A DNA stretch of 64,000 nucleotides, taken from contig NC_087252.1 in NCBI RefSeq assembly GCF_037042905.1, forward strand, positions 21,903,701 through 21,967,700. The letters are read 5' to 3'. How positions within the stretch are numbered: position 1 is the first letter of the stretch; each line of letters starts with the position of its first letter. Source of the DNA: Lytechinus pictus. Its lineage: Eukaryota; Echinodermata; Echinoidea; Temnopleuroida; Toxopneustidae. A program made the translations under genes and the position numbers. The notes beneath the pieces were generated by a model. That model ran no database searches, had not been told where the DNA came from, and worked only from the letters and a program-made list of their open reading frames with translations. Positions 34,361 to 47,013 of the stretch are shown one piece after another.

Positions 34361-36685
34361 CTAGCAACGGCAATACCGGATAGGGCGGCAGAGCAAACCA
34401 AATACGGTTTTCCTGAAGAGCGGTTGGGAGATGACGTAACAGATCGGATTGAGTAGACCGTTCACGTAAACGAGCCAAATAGTTATCCAAAAATCCCAGT
34501 AGGGTAGCCGCGGGTAGCCGAGCGTTCGATCGATAGTGATGACAATCGCCAAAAGAGACGTTGGGAACCACGTGATGAAGAAGGCCATGACGATGAAGAG
34601 TAGGGTCTTGGTGGCGCTTCGAACCTCTGAGGCCGGCTCACGATTTGCGGCTTTTTGAACTCCCTAGAGAAAACGAACCGACAAGGGAACAAAAAGGCAG
34701 TTGTAAGTGAATAAAATTCATGAAGCACCTTAACAAAATATTCAGTCAAGTACTCAATAAATTAAACGATAAAAAACAAGTAAATATATATTTGAATGAA
34801 GAAAGAAATCAACAAGTATGACACCTACTACAGTCCGGGCATACGTCCAGATAAATCGCAACAGAGAATTAAACAATTCTAAGATATGAGAATGTGTTAG
34901 CCATTATCGCCGATGGCATTGTCTTGAGAAATCAAAGTGAGTTATCGTGATGTCTTTCTTTCGCATGATTGGTGAAAGCACAATACACCACTTTGTCTTA
35001 ACTTTAATCATGGTGACTTGTGGACCAGTCATTCATAAGTCTATGAAAGTGGCAATTATCTACTCCCCCAAACTTTGAAGACATGGCCTCTTGCGTAGTT
35101 TTCTTCGTTATCGTTACTCATTTTATAAAATAATAAAAAAATAGTACGTGTAAAAATAATTCTGTGGGCGCGTCGTTGTCTAGTGGTTCTGACTCTCGCC
35201 TTTCAAACAGAGGGCCGTGGGTTCAAATCCTAGCCATGGTGTGTTTTCCTTCAGCAAGAAATTTATCCACAGTGTGCTGCACTCGACCTAGGTGAGGTAA
35301 ATGGGTACCGGCAGGAAGTAATTCCTCAAAAAGCTGTGCGCACCCGAATCGGTAGACTAGCTTAGCCGGGGTAATATAGGAGCGCCTTGAGCACCTAGCT
35401 AGGTGGATACGTGCGCTATACAAATCCTATATTTTATTATTACTCATTTAATCCCATTTTTTAATATAATGTCTCCGTATCCATAAAAGTATATAATATG
35501 AATGTATTGGAACTGATTTTTAACTAACAAGACAATTCATCTTTTTATAGACAACTTTTGTGTTGGTTAACGTAACAGATGCGATTTTTCTCACCTTCAC
35601 GCAGAATGAATTTTATTAGAACACAATAAATGTATTGAAAATGTCCGTCGAATGACAATGAATAGCTGCGAGGCCTTTGACGACATTTGGTGAACCGGAA
35701 CAGCAGTTCGTCTAAGTAACGGGAAATTGCAAATATGTCATTTGTCCAGAGTCCAGGGCAATACTATTGTTTTGATTCACCACTTTTCGAAAAATATTTC
35801 TTGGTTGCTCATTGTCAGGAATGGCATTTGACAATACCGAGAGCGTTCCCTCGTGACTACACCTAAACGAAACAGAGAAGAAAGAAGTGTGCTACTTACA
35901 GATATTGTCTTTACTTGAGGGCGCTGTTTATTTTCCATGACATCACCTTCCGGTAGGCTATGATCTGACACTGTGGTATCTTCGGTAAACTCCTTGTCGA
36001 TGTGCCTTCCACCGGCGATCCCTCGAATCTTTATGAAGATCCGTATGTAGAGAATCAACATTATGGTGAAAGGGATGATGAAGCGGATCAGTACGGTCGA
36101 CAATTGGGCGATTGGAAACACAGAATACCAATGAAAACACTCTGAACCAAGCCGAAACTGCAGAATATAGTCAGGAACCGTCGAGTATGAAAACCAGAAA
36201 ACAAAAGAAACGAGCCACACGCAGATGTTGGTGTAGAGCGCCGTTCGCTTTCTTCGTCTTGTGAAATGTCCAATGGGATCGTAGGTTGCACGGTGTCTGT
36301 CAACGCAGATGGTGACGATGATCAGGTTAGATACGAATTGAATGCTGTTGCTTACACCGTAGAACACCTTGCACCTAACCGGAAAGGGAAAGGGAAGACG
36401 CCCAAGGTACATGTGTAAGCATGTAATGACGAGAAAAATCCCGAAGATAAAGTCCGAAATCGTAAGGTTTATGATGAAGTAGTTGTTGTAGCCACGCAGC
36501 CGTTTCTCGACGGCAAAGGCGGCCAGGCAGATACCATTGATCGCAATCATAATGAACACGAAAAACAGGAGTAACAACGCGATTCCCCGATTTCCATCAG
36601 GCTCTGTACCTACTTCTGTAAGTTCTGTACCTGCTATTTCTGTTTGTTCTTGAAGTAACTCGGTTGTATTGCCTTCAGCGTACAT
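34361..36685 (-). CDS. B3: class A GPCR, two exons
   Basis: Exon 1 is 35900-36685 (262 aa, donor GTAAGT) and exon 2 is 34361-34663 (100 aa); 362 aa in all, intron 1236 bp, phase 0. Landmarks are as in B1. Distinctive residues include EQTEIAG and NRGIALLLLFF in the N-terminus, EKRLRG after TM1, ATYDPIGH in the second loop and YWDFWIT in ECL3. Exon 2 is nearly identical to B2. The antisense SINE is present in the intron. Confidence 0.88.
35165..35443 (+). mobile_element. tRNA-derived SINE in B3 intron
   Basis: Orthologue of the B1 and B2 intron SINE, with B box GGTTCAAATCC and the GCGCTATACAAATCC tail. Confidence 0.75.
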
Positions 36686-38041
36686 GGTCGATTATTGGCT
36701 CTGTGATCGGGCAAGTACACTTCCTGGTTTAAAGAATCTCTCTTCTGAAGAGGATTGAAAGATACTCTCAGGGTCTTTGGCCAAGTTGGTCTGATCTAAT
36801 TTCCCAATTGCTGAACAACTCTATTTAACCCATCACTAAATATATGTATATTTGCAGTCACGCCTATTACACGCCCCATTCGCGTGACACGCAATATTAT
36901 TTTTTTCTCAACTTATAAAGGTTTTGCATTAAATTTCAACTAAGTGCATTTAGTATCGTCATAATTCAAAAATTCATTTAATTTAAAGCACTTATTGAAC
37001 ATTTAGTAAAACTAAATCTATCGATTTGATGACAAAGAGAGATTAACCCCCATTGGCAAATCTTGAAGAGATAGAAAAAGAAAGAGAGGGGGAGGAGAAT
37101 GAGAGGAAGAGATGGCGAGAGAGGGAGGGAGAGATGAGGGATGGCAGGAATCAATTAATTCAATTTTATAACCGAAAAAGAATCTTGACATTCGAGCATT
37201 ATATCTAATAAAATTTGTTTCGGGCACCGTTTACACAAATATTTACAATCAATTGTAAAAAAAAATACAACGCCGAAACGAGAACATGGTCGCAATATCA
37301 TAATGATCAACATACCCATTTTGATCATTATCAAGCTATGAACATCGTTCTTGCTATTTGTAATTGATTACAAATATTGGTGTTACCGTCCTCGTAGCGT
37401 CTTCTTTTGCCAAGCGAAAAATCGATCTTCCCATGAACAGGGGAAATGATAAGAAATAAAGCATTTCGTTGACCGTTAGTTTCTACCTTTTGAAAAGAGA
37501 TTGATTTTTAATGTTTTATTAGGAAATTATTTCGCTCACTAAAAAACTAGGACAATCTCATTTTAGATTGGCAACACTAATCTTCAAGTATGCTAAGTGT
37601 ATCATACATGAAGGTTGAGAATAGTCTCTTGATATTTCCCGTGGTAACTAAGAAAACATATTTTAAATTGTAAAGAATATAATCAATATCACCCTACTGA
37701 ATATGTCTTAATTCTGAATCATCTCTTTTACATTCAATAAAAGATCTCTGAGACTTCTAATCTTTCAATAGTGGTGCGTCCTTTTAAGATTGAGGGGAAA
37801 GAGGTAAACTTTTACTATTGATGTTTTCAGAACGACTTAGTATTTCCGTTTAGAATTGATTGATCTTCATCTTGATTTCGTCGAGGCATAGATTTGTTAA
37901 AAAGTAATATTATTAGCCCACGATTAGAGTGTCTCAATTAAAAACGAAGACCCTGAGTTTGAATTGATTTATGCGTTCAAATCATGTCATAGAAAATGAA
38001 CAATTACCTGTATAACTTATAGAACAATGATTTCAATTGGT

Positions 38042-38150
38042 CAGGGGCATAACAGGGGTCGGTTGCAATGGGGGGGGGGGGGGGAGCAAGAGCAAAAAAA
38101 AATCCCGGTCGTGAACATGCAGTGGCATGTTTAGGGGGAAGATATGATGT

Positions 38151-38183
<33 letters not shown>

Positions 38184-39631
38184 GAAGCTGCGAGCGAAGC
38201 GAGCGAGCAAAAATCTCGATATTTTTATTTTAAAAATCAAATTTGGGATATATTTTTACATAATATTCAGAAAATGATATGATGTCTTACTTTTCTCTCT
38301 TTCCTTTTCTGTATTTATGTACGCCACTGTGAACATGATTTTGTTTATTGTTCGCGAGCATTAGAACAAAGCTCCATGCAGCAGTGGCATAAGAGTGAGT
38401 AAAAAAAAAAAGAGGGGCACTGTATGGCACGTGTGGCAACAAGTTACTTTATATAAGTCCTGAGCGAGCGAAGCGGGCGAAAAAATCACCTTTTCATGAG
38501 AATCTAACTTTGAGAAAGATTTTGACATGATATTCAGAAAATAACACAATATCTTACACTTTCCCTTTGCTTTTCTGTCCTCCTTTTCCTTTTTGTTCTT
38601 GGATGTAGAACTATTGGGGGCCATAGCACAAACTTTTCCATCTCTATGCCACTGCTATTCGGGTGGGGTCCGGGGGCAGAGACCCCGGAAACCCTTGATT
38701 CTAAAACCATTTTTAAAACCTTACAGATGGCTGCTATTTTTAATCAAATTACGGGTTCAGTTTTTACACAAGACATTAATTCAACGCAGTTGCGTAATAA
38801 ACCAAATATTTTGAGGGGCACAACACAGCAAATGCGGGATAATTTGTTTAAGTCGCTAGCGAGCGAAAAAGGAATTTGGCTTTTTGAAATGAAATTATAA
38901 TTACATGAATTACGAGATAGATTTTTCATTATATTCAATCAAACATATTTCATTGTTTTCCATTCATGTGATTTCGTTGTCTCCATGTTTTTTTTGCACC
39001 CAATGGCTGTGGAACCATGCATTCTCCCCCCCCCCCCCCTGTACGCCAGTGCTTCAATAATTGACGTAAATTGACTTCATAGAGCCCTTTAATATTAACA
39101 GATGAAGAGCCCCTACTGAATAGGGTCTGGGGCAGCTACAAAAGGATGGATATGTCTAACCCTTGGCTAACCATTTTGTCTTGATTGCACCCGTTATTGT
39201 GTAAAATTTAGCAAGCTTGTATTCATATACAATCATGCCATCCATCTTATTTCCCATTCTTTATTTCCAATCCTCGACAGAGCGTTCGTGTTTTAGCTTC
39301 TCTTTTGTTTTTAGAAGTCCCTTTTCTTCGTTTTCCAATTGAGCTTTTTGCTCATTCCATTTTACCTTCATTTCCCGCTTTTGTTTACTATTATTTTATT
39401 TCTCTGTTTTACTAATACAGTATTAGTATTTCGGAATGGTGCGTCTTACATGTTCTTCTTTACTTCTTTTTCCCGCTTTCCTTCCGTTTTCCCTCTTTAT
39501 GTTTTTTTTTATTATTTCCCCCCTTTTCCCTTTTCTTCCTTTTTTTCTTTCTTTCTTTTCCCCGTTTTTGTATTATCCCGGTGAAATCCGCCAGGGGGGG
39601 GGGCAGCCTGCCCCCGCCTGTTACACCACTG
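38042..39631. mobile_element. 1.6-kb spacer element, unit 3 copy
   Basis: Left end CAGGGGCATAACAGG and right end GTTACACCACTG (one change from the other copies). It contains a (TA)n run at 38151-38183 and poly-G near 38070. Confidence 0.65.
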
Positions 39632-39711
39632 TGTAGATAACGTAGTGTAGTAATAACGTGGCATAATCGGTGTGTTGGTTCAGTAAGTAGAGAATAACAG
39701 GGGCGTAGTAG

Positions 39712-40431
39712 CGGTGGCGTAGCTAGGATTTTTTTTCCTGGGGGGCACTGGGGGTCCTTGCTTTTTCAGGGGGGGGGCACAATTTTTTTTCCGGTGTGTG
39801 TGTGTATGTGTCACAAGGGCGGATCCGACTATCGCCAATAGGGGACGGGGCCCGAAATTATCTTCACCTATATTTTCCCCGATCAGTCACTTCTTAGTTT
39901 TATTCTTATAAAACAACATAAACATGAAATAATCTCATAAGCTTTCATGTATTTTGTCCTGAAAATTTAATATTCTGGGCAATGTTATGTATGATCCTGA
40001 ACAAGATTCGTATGTAATTAGATGATAACTGCGAACGCCAAGCGCGAGCAGAAATTTATATTAATTGTTCTAGCATTATCGAAAAGGGACCCGTTAAGGA
40101 CTGCTTACAGTTACCCACGAAGACGGTATATATTTCAATAATGGGAACGCGAAGCGCGAGCAAAAAAAATTATATAGTAACATGAAATATTTTTTTTTGC
40201 AAGTCTTCCCCTCACGTACATTATTTCATTCACTCCTCTTTCTCCTCTTATTTTCCTTTTCTTTTTTCTTTTCTTTTTCCTTCTTTTCTGTTTTTCTTTT
40301 CTTCTTTCTCCCTTGTTTTTTTTTTTTTTTGCTCTTCCAATTTTTTTCAGGGGGGGGGGGCACCTGGGGGGGGGGCACACCAAATCTCAGGGGGGCACGT
40401 GCCCCCCCCCCCCCCCGTAGCTACGCCACTG
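39712..40431. mobile_element. hAT-type element with 8-bp target duplication, unit 3
   Basis: Orthologue of 11105-11964, 720 bp, between CGTAGTAG at 39704-39711 and 40432-40439. It has an internal deletion of about 100 bp relative to unit 1. The first end reads CGGTGGCGTAGCTA, one change from unit 1. Confidence 0.9.
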
Positions 40432-40719
40432 CGTAGTAGTAGGGGTCGATGGCCACGGGGGGGGGGGGTAAAAAAACAAAATTTCCCGGTCATGATGTGA
40501 AGAATTATGAACATAATTTTTCATGATTGTACGCAACTTCTTGAAATTCAGTATTTTTGGGGGGTCTTGATTGCGACCGTTATTGCTTGAAATTTATCAA
40601 GCCTATACCATATCCCCTATCACATTCTTCCAAATCTTCTGCGTTTATTATAATAGTAGGGGCCTTGATGGTTAAATCAGCACTATAAACGCCACAATAA
40701 CATAACCATTATTCACCTT

Positions 40720-41500
40720 CATCAATAACATCACCATCATGATCATCACCATCGCAATCATCCTCCTCATCATCACCACTATCATTATAATCGTCGTTAT
40801 TACCATCACTACCATCATCCTCATCCTAATCACCATTATTATCATTATCAACATCATCATCACCACTAACATTATCATCACCATCATCAACATCACTATC
40901 ATCATCATCATCGTCATTATCACAATCACCATTACCACCAACATTATCATCACCATCATCATCATCATCATCACTATCAGCATCATCATCATCATCACTA
41001 TCAACATCATCATTACCACTAACATTATCATCATCATCACCATCACCATCGCCATTACCATCATTATCACCATTACCACCAACATTATCATCATCATCGT
41101 CACCATCATCAATCATAATCATCACCATCATCAACATCACTATCATCATCATCATCGTCATTATCACAATCACCATTACCACCAACATTATCATCACCAT
41201 CATCATCATCATCATCACTATCAGCATCATCATCATCATCACTATCAACATCATCATTACCACTAACATTATCATCATCATCACCATCACCATCGCCATT
41301 ACCATCATTATCACCATTACCACCAATATTATCATCATCATCATCATCACTATCAGCATCCTCATCATCCTCATCACCATCATCATCCTTATCATCATCA
41401 CTACCATCACCAATACCATCACCATTACTATCACCATTACCACCAACATTTTCGTCATCAGGGTCATCATCACTATCAGCATCATCAGCAACGGCTTCCA
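40720..41500. repeat. Imperfect CAT/ATC trinucleotide array with internal 244-bp duplication, unit 3
   Basis: The longest of the three arrays. A block beginning at 40888 recurs at 41132, a 244-bp period, absent from the unit 1 and 2 arrays. Confidence 0.9.
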
Positions 41501-42159
41501 CACCAACCACTGACAACGACATCAGCAACAATGTTCATAATCTGTATCATCATCGCCGTCGTCTAGAAATCAGCACAAATACCGTCACAACCAATATCTT
41601 CTTTTATCTACGAATACAGAAGTCGAAGTCAAAAGGAGGTCCAATGAAGAAAAGAAAGAATTTTTTTTAGGAAAGGATCGACAAGGAGAAGAAAAGGATT
41701 GACGGGGGATTTGATGATAAAGTGTAAAAAGATAAGAACAAGATGATCAATTAAGAAAATAATACATCATACTGAGAGTATATTGATTATTATTTTTAAT
41801 ATAGAGTGAAGTTCGTTCATTATGTCAAATTATGCGGGAGTGATGTGGTCTTGATAATGATACGGAGTTTGTTCTTCATGACTTTATAACATAGATGTAA
41901 CATAAAATCTAAATATACTATACTGTCTATACAATATACGTGTATGCATTATCCAAGCATTGTCTTGTCATTACACAAGATACATTAATCATGTGAGCCC
42001 GAAATATATAACAAAAAAGAGTATTTGAATTAATACACTTTGAACTAAAATATTAATAAAAAAATGTAAAATAAAGATGGATCTCAACAGATAAAAATTA
42101 TCTTCCAAACATACAATGTGGGGGGGGGGGGGTTAATTACCCTTACCATTTTCAATCTA

Positions 42160-42438
42160 CACTGTTAGAAAATTTATCCTTAAAATAAACGAAGTTTCTG
42201 CAGCAGAGTCTCGAAAACACCTGTAATCTTACCAGATTGCGTAATCTTACAGGAAATTGGTATTTGGTGTATGGAATCTTACAAATTTCCTTAAATAAAA
42301 CACACTTTTCCCTTTTTAAACAGACCTGTTCTGTTAAATTGCAGAAAATTTCCTGTTTTATGAATTTACAGAATGATTCTGTTATTGCTTTCTGCAAAAT
42401 CTTCTTTTTCCCTGTAAAATAAGGTTTTTTTAACAGTG
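42160..42438. mobile_element. CACTG-ended MITE, unit 4 copy
   Basis: 279 bp with CACTGTTA/TAACAGTG ends, at the same site as in units 1 and 3. Confidence 0.75.
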
Positions 42439-43020
42439 TATACCGTTGTCTATATAATTTCATACCCGACAAACCAACAGGCAATTTTCACAAGTATAGC
42501 ATATATATGATGAACAAATCCTTTTATAGTTGATTTCGTAGCTGTAACTCAATGGGAGTAATGAAAGAAATCACTACATTACAGATATACCCATATAAAT
42601 AGGTACCATCTCATAATCAGAAATTAAGTATTTTTGTTTTACCTTACCTCACTTTGTGTTTGTGACATACTAATGCCGATACATTCAAGACGAAGTTCAT
42701 TTTTACTTTCCTCTAAAATAAACAACATGATATGATGTATAATGGTTTAATTTTTATTGAGCAATAAATTATTCACAATAAGAACCTCAATATCTAGAGT
42801 TAGTTCCGAATAGAACTTTTAAAAAGATTTCCCAAACAGGAGAGTTAATTAGATATAAGTGTATTTTTAAATCCAATTTGCTATTACCGTTTAGAACCTT
42901 ACCGGTCGTTCTCAGGAGCTATAGGACACTGAGAATCGAAATATTCAGTCAATTGATAATCAGACTTCAAATTACAAATGCAACGATTCCAAACCCGCCA
43001 TAATTAAATGAAACAGAGGA

Positions 43021-44857
43021 CTATTTGCCTCTGCAGTACCGGATAGGGTGGCGGATCAAACCGAATACGGTTTTCCGAAACAGCGGCTGCGAGACAACGT
43101 AGCAAAGCGGATTAAGTAAGCTATTCACGTAGACCAGCCAACCGGGTACCAAATGCGCCCAGTCAGGAAGCCGTGGATAGATGAGTGTCGGTTCAATCGA
43201 GTAGATAAAGGAGATGACAGAAACTGGAAACCAGGTAATAAAGAAAGCGATGACAATGAAGAGGAGTGTCTTTGTGGCGCTGCGAACCTCGGATGCTGAT
43301 TCACGCTTGACTGCTTTCTGACCACCCTAATTGGGAAAAGATTCATGGATAAAAATAAATGTCATGAATTTCATATTAACATACCGCCTGAAGATTGAAT
43401 GATGTCTGCTTACAAACGCTACGTTACAACATTGGTTTTTACGTGTACGTAGTAATTGATTTTGTGCATCACCAGGATAAAGAGTGTAATAATTACAATA
43501 GTAATGATATGTAACATTTGTATAGCGCTTTATACAAATGTTTCAAAGCGCTGCATACTATTTACCCCGGCTTATGCACGGCTACCCTGATCGGACGCTC
43601 GAGTATTCACGGAATTTCTGCATACCATGAAGGCCTACCCATAAACTATACCTGGTTGGAGAGTGGCAAATGTAGATCAATGCCTTGCCAAAGGACGCGA
43701 GTGGGGATTCGAACCCCAGCCCTTGAGGTTCAAAGTCAGGACACTTATCCACTGAAACGCAACGCCTCTACATGAATTAACTTTTATGACAAATAATGGC
43801 TACTCAATGCTCTCTGTATTCAATCAATTGCCTCATTATGGACGGACCTTTGCAGGGATGTACTTGAGGCCGGCCCCGAGGCCAAATTTTGCCGGCCTTG
43901 GCCACGACCCGAGTCAGCGTAGAAAGTGTATGGGAGAAGGCTTTCTCCAGCCGATTTCCTTCGCCTTTTCCTCCCTACATCTTTCTTGCTTTTGAAATTT
44001 TTCAAGTAAGGGACTCGCTCGAACCCCGGAACAACCCCCCGGCTACGGGCTTTGATATGGAATTAATGAATACTCACAGATTCTATGGTAGAAATGGGGC
44101 CTTCTTTGGAATCACCAGCGTCGTTACCACCGTCCGATTTGCTCTGCCGCGACCATGAAGTGTCCCCATTAAATTCTTCACCGATGTGCTTTCTACCGGC
44201 TATCTTTTGGATCTTCACGAAGATCCGCACATAGATTATCAGCATGATTGTGAAAGGGATGATGAACCGAATAAATACTGGTACTATCTGGCCGATCGGG
44301 TTCACGAAATGCCAAACGATGCAACCCGAAGTGTTGTTGAAGTCTATGACGAAGTCGGGAATCGTCGAAAAACCGAACCAGAAAAGGATCGATGCAACCC
44401 ATACGGAAATATTCGCGTAGATCGCCTTTCGCTTGCTCCTGGTGGTGAAATGCCCGATGGGATCGTAGGTTGCTCGGTGTCTATCGATGCAGATGGTGAC
44501 GATGATCAGATTTGATACAAACTGGACGCTGCTGAAGACACCGTAGAAGATCCGGCACGAGTTGTTACCCGGGAATGGGAATCGTCTAAAATAGGTGTGC
44601 AAGGATGTCACGATAATGACAAACCCAAAGAGAAAGTCCGAGATTGTAAGGTTTATAATGAAGTAGTTGTTGTAGCCACGGAGTCGTTTCTCGACCGCAA
44701 AGGCGGCCAGGCTGAGGCCATTGGTCGTGATGATGAGGGCCACTAGAAGCAGCGGTAGGAGTAGGGCGTGGAGACCTCGTCTCTCATCATCCGTTCCCGT
44801 CGCTACTGTTTCGTGTTGCTCCTGAAAAACATCGGTCGTATTCCCGTCCCCGTACAT
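43021..44857 (-). CDS. A4: class A GPCR, two exons
   Basis: Exon 1 is 44078-44857 (260 aa) and exon 2 is 43021-43326 (101 aa); 361 aa, phase-0 intron of 751 bp. The N-terminus reads MYGDGNTTDVFQEQH and resembles A5 (MYGDGNTTDV) more than A1-A3 (MYADG). TM4, ECL2 and all landmarks are intact, with DFVIDFNNTSGC at the TM4-ECL2 border. The upstream flank (CTCTTTCTATTGGG) is the most diverged of the four tandem A genes, in line with unit 4 being the oldest or least exchanged. Confidence 0.88.
43487..43766 (-). mobile_element. tRNA-derived SINE in A4 intron
   Basis: Orthologue of the other A-intron SINEs; minus-strand head with GGTTCGAATCC near 43700-43715. Confidence 0.7.
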
Positions 44858-45594
44858 GACTCTTTCTATTGGGCTGGTAATTATATGTTTCTAAATTTTG
44901 AATTTTACTAGTGGCACTATAATCGTTGTTTAAAGGATAACTTACTACTGTTACATTCTTATCAAACCCAATGCAAATAGGGCTACATGCTCTTGCTAAC
45001 CGTCATTCAAGGTAGTACTTCGATACTAAAACGCTTTGACTTATATACGTGGCAGTATCCCTTGAAAGGAATATCATACAAGGCAGTGTCCTTTGATATG
45101 GATATCACCTTTTCAATAGATAGTTAGGATCAAAAGAATCAGTGACGAAAGGTACTATTTCGTTGTAAGATAATGAGTAAAAGCGTTATGTATAACACGG
45201 TTGGGGAGAAGTGGTTGTGTAACTATATCGATCTGTTGGTTAATAAAGGTATTTTTTTTATAGAGTACAGGCCTGCGTGTATTGAGGACACGACAATATA
45301 GGCCTATAGATATCTTAAAGGATATCACATGGGATAAATCAATAGTTCATAATTCATAAGAACATTGAAGACAGAAGAGGATACAATGCAGTGAACAGTG
45401 ACATAGTGAGCTAAATACTAGGACCGCAGCATTGCGTATGTCTGGGTCAAGGTTTCTAAAAGATCGGGAACAAATAAAGAGAGAAAGTGAAAATATTTGC
45501 CTTTTTAAAATGGAATTCTTAATTTTGATAAATGATGACATGGTATTGATCACGTTGAAATATTATCACACGTCATCGTTCAATTCCGTTCCCG

Positions 45595-45735
45595 GCCGCG
45601 TCAGACCAAAAGACGTTAAAAGATTGGAGTTGCTGCTAACCTGTTTGGCGTTCAACGATTTAAGGGATAGAGCTTCGTCGATCTGGCTCTGCAGAGCGGC
45701 TGCCGGGCCGACGATCAATATTGGGCAAAGCTTAT
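45595..45735 (-). pseudogene. Possible helicase-like protein relic
   Basis: The minus strand reads PILIVGPAAALQSQIDEALS followed by LKSLNAKQ in one frame for about 47 codons. The pattern, a beta strand, P-A-A-L-Q-x-Q and an amphipathic helix, resembles the motif Ia region of RecQ-type helicases (consensus-like SPLxALMxDQ). A frameshifted copy at 51215-51305 keeps ILIVGPAA and EVALSLESLYAKQ in different frames, which hints at past coding. Units 1-3 have an internally deleted version. This is a tentative family guess; the fragment is too short to be sure. Confidence 0.25.
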
Positions 45736-47013
45736 TTTCGGAGTATTTTATTTCATTTCTATTTCGAATAATAGAATATGGATTTTCATCTTTTCTTTTC
45801 CCCTACTTTTGTTTTCTTGGTCGTGAAACTTTGGAGACTAGCGCCCAATGCCCCTGTATCTATACGGCAGCGATATCGACGTGTCCCTGATTAATTCATT
45901 CATCACCTCTGTCAAAAAAAAATTTCGTTTCTATTAGGAATATTTTTTTTCCAACTGTTCTTACAAAGACGTTGGCCTTCGCGATAAAGTGCTTCTATTC
46001 ACACCTTAAAAATGTTTTATTGTCCTAGTGGAAAGAGAAAAGGCAAGTACATGTAGGTCTATCTAAGAAGATTTTTTTTTGCAAACCAAGGCAAAGTATG
46101 GCAATGACATCAGGTGTTGGGTAACTAAAATCATTTCTGTCATTTAAGAAAACAGCTACGCTTTCGTAACAGCTTAACCTGGAAACAGAAAGAGGTTATG
46201 ACATACTTGCATATCAATTTGAATGATATTGCACCCCAAGATTTTCTCTTTCTCAAATACCCCCTTTGTCTTTGACCACGCTGCAGAATTAATTTCCTGC
46301 AAAATAGACCATATATATTTCACGAGGATGGTGAGGTTTTTTAATGATAATGGTAATGATGATGATGCCATGATGATAATGATGATGATAGTGATGATAA
46401 CATAAAGAAAGAAACGTTGATATATGCATGTGAGAGAGTGATAAAAATCTTTAGAACTCTGGTCTAATTTTGTGGTTTAACTATGGATAGCCAATTGTGA
46501 CACCAATCTCTAACATTACAGGTTCATTCCATAAGTACATTCGACATTCAAACCATTTATAACTCTCTGGGGATGGCGAATAAAGGAAGGACAAAAGACC
46601 GCTGTAAACGTAAGAAACATGCAATGTAAACAGAATTTTGACATGTTCAACAAGTTAAGATTGCTTTCAGAAAACGGGCTATAGTGCACATGTGAGAGTG
46701 GACACAAGGATAATAATCACTGGTTTAAGTTACCACGTAACACCAATTCTATTTTTTCACCAAACATATACCTGAATGATTACTTATTTGTGTGTCTGAA
46801 CATCGTACAACAGACCAAAGTGTCGGGGCATTAATTTGCCATAGAACATGATGACAAACGGTGATTTCGTGTTCATATTCATCTTCTATCTTAACAAAAC
46901 GTGTGTTTAATTTTACAGTCATAAAAGTTCTACAATATATTTTGAAACTACGTTTTGTAATAAACCATGGTTCTGTATCTGAAAAATGGTGAAGGCGGGT
47001 GGGGGTAATTATC

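Larger units (their letters stand above)
29150..41762. repeat. Tandem segmental unit 3 (A3-B3-spacer)
   Basis: Third unit, about 12.6 kb. It has the CACTG MITE at 29546-29823, the spacer element at 38042-39631, the spacer hAT at 39712-40431 and the longest CAT-type microsatellite. Stretches 32237-34360 (A3-B3) and 36686-38041 (B3 upstream) contain only array sequence shared with the other units and no additional gene. Confidence 0.9.
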
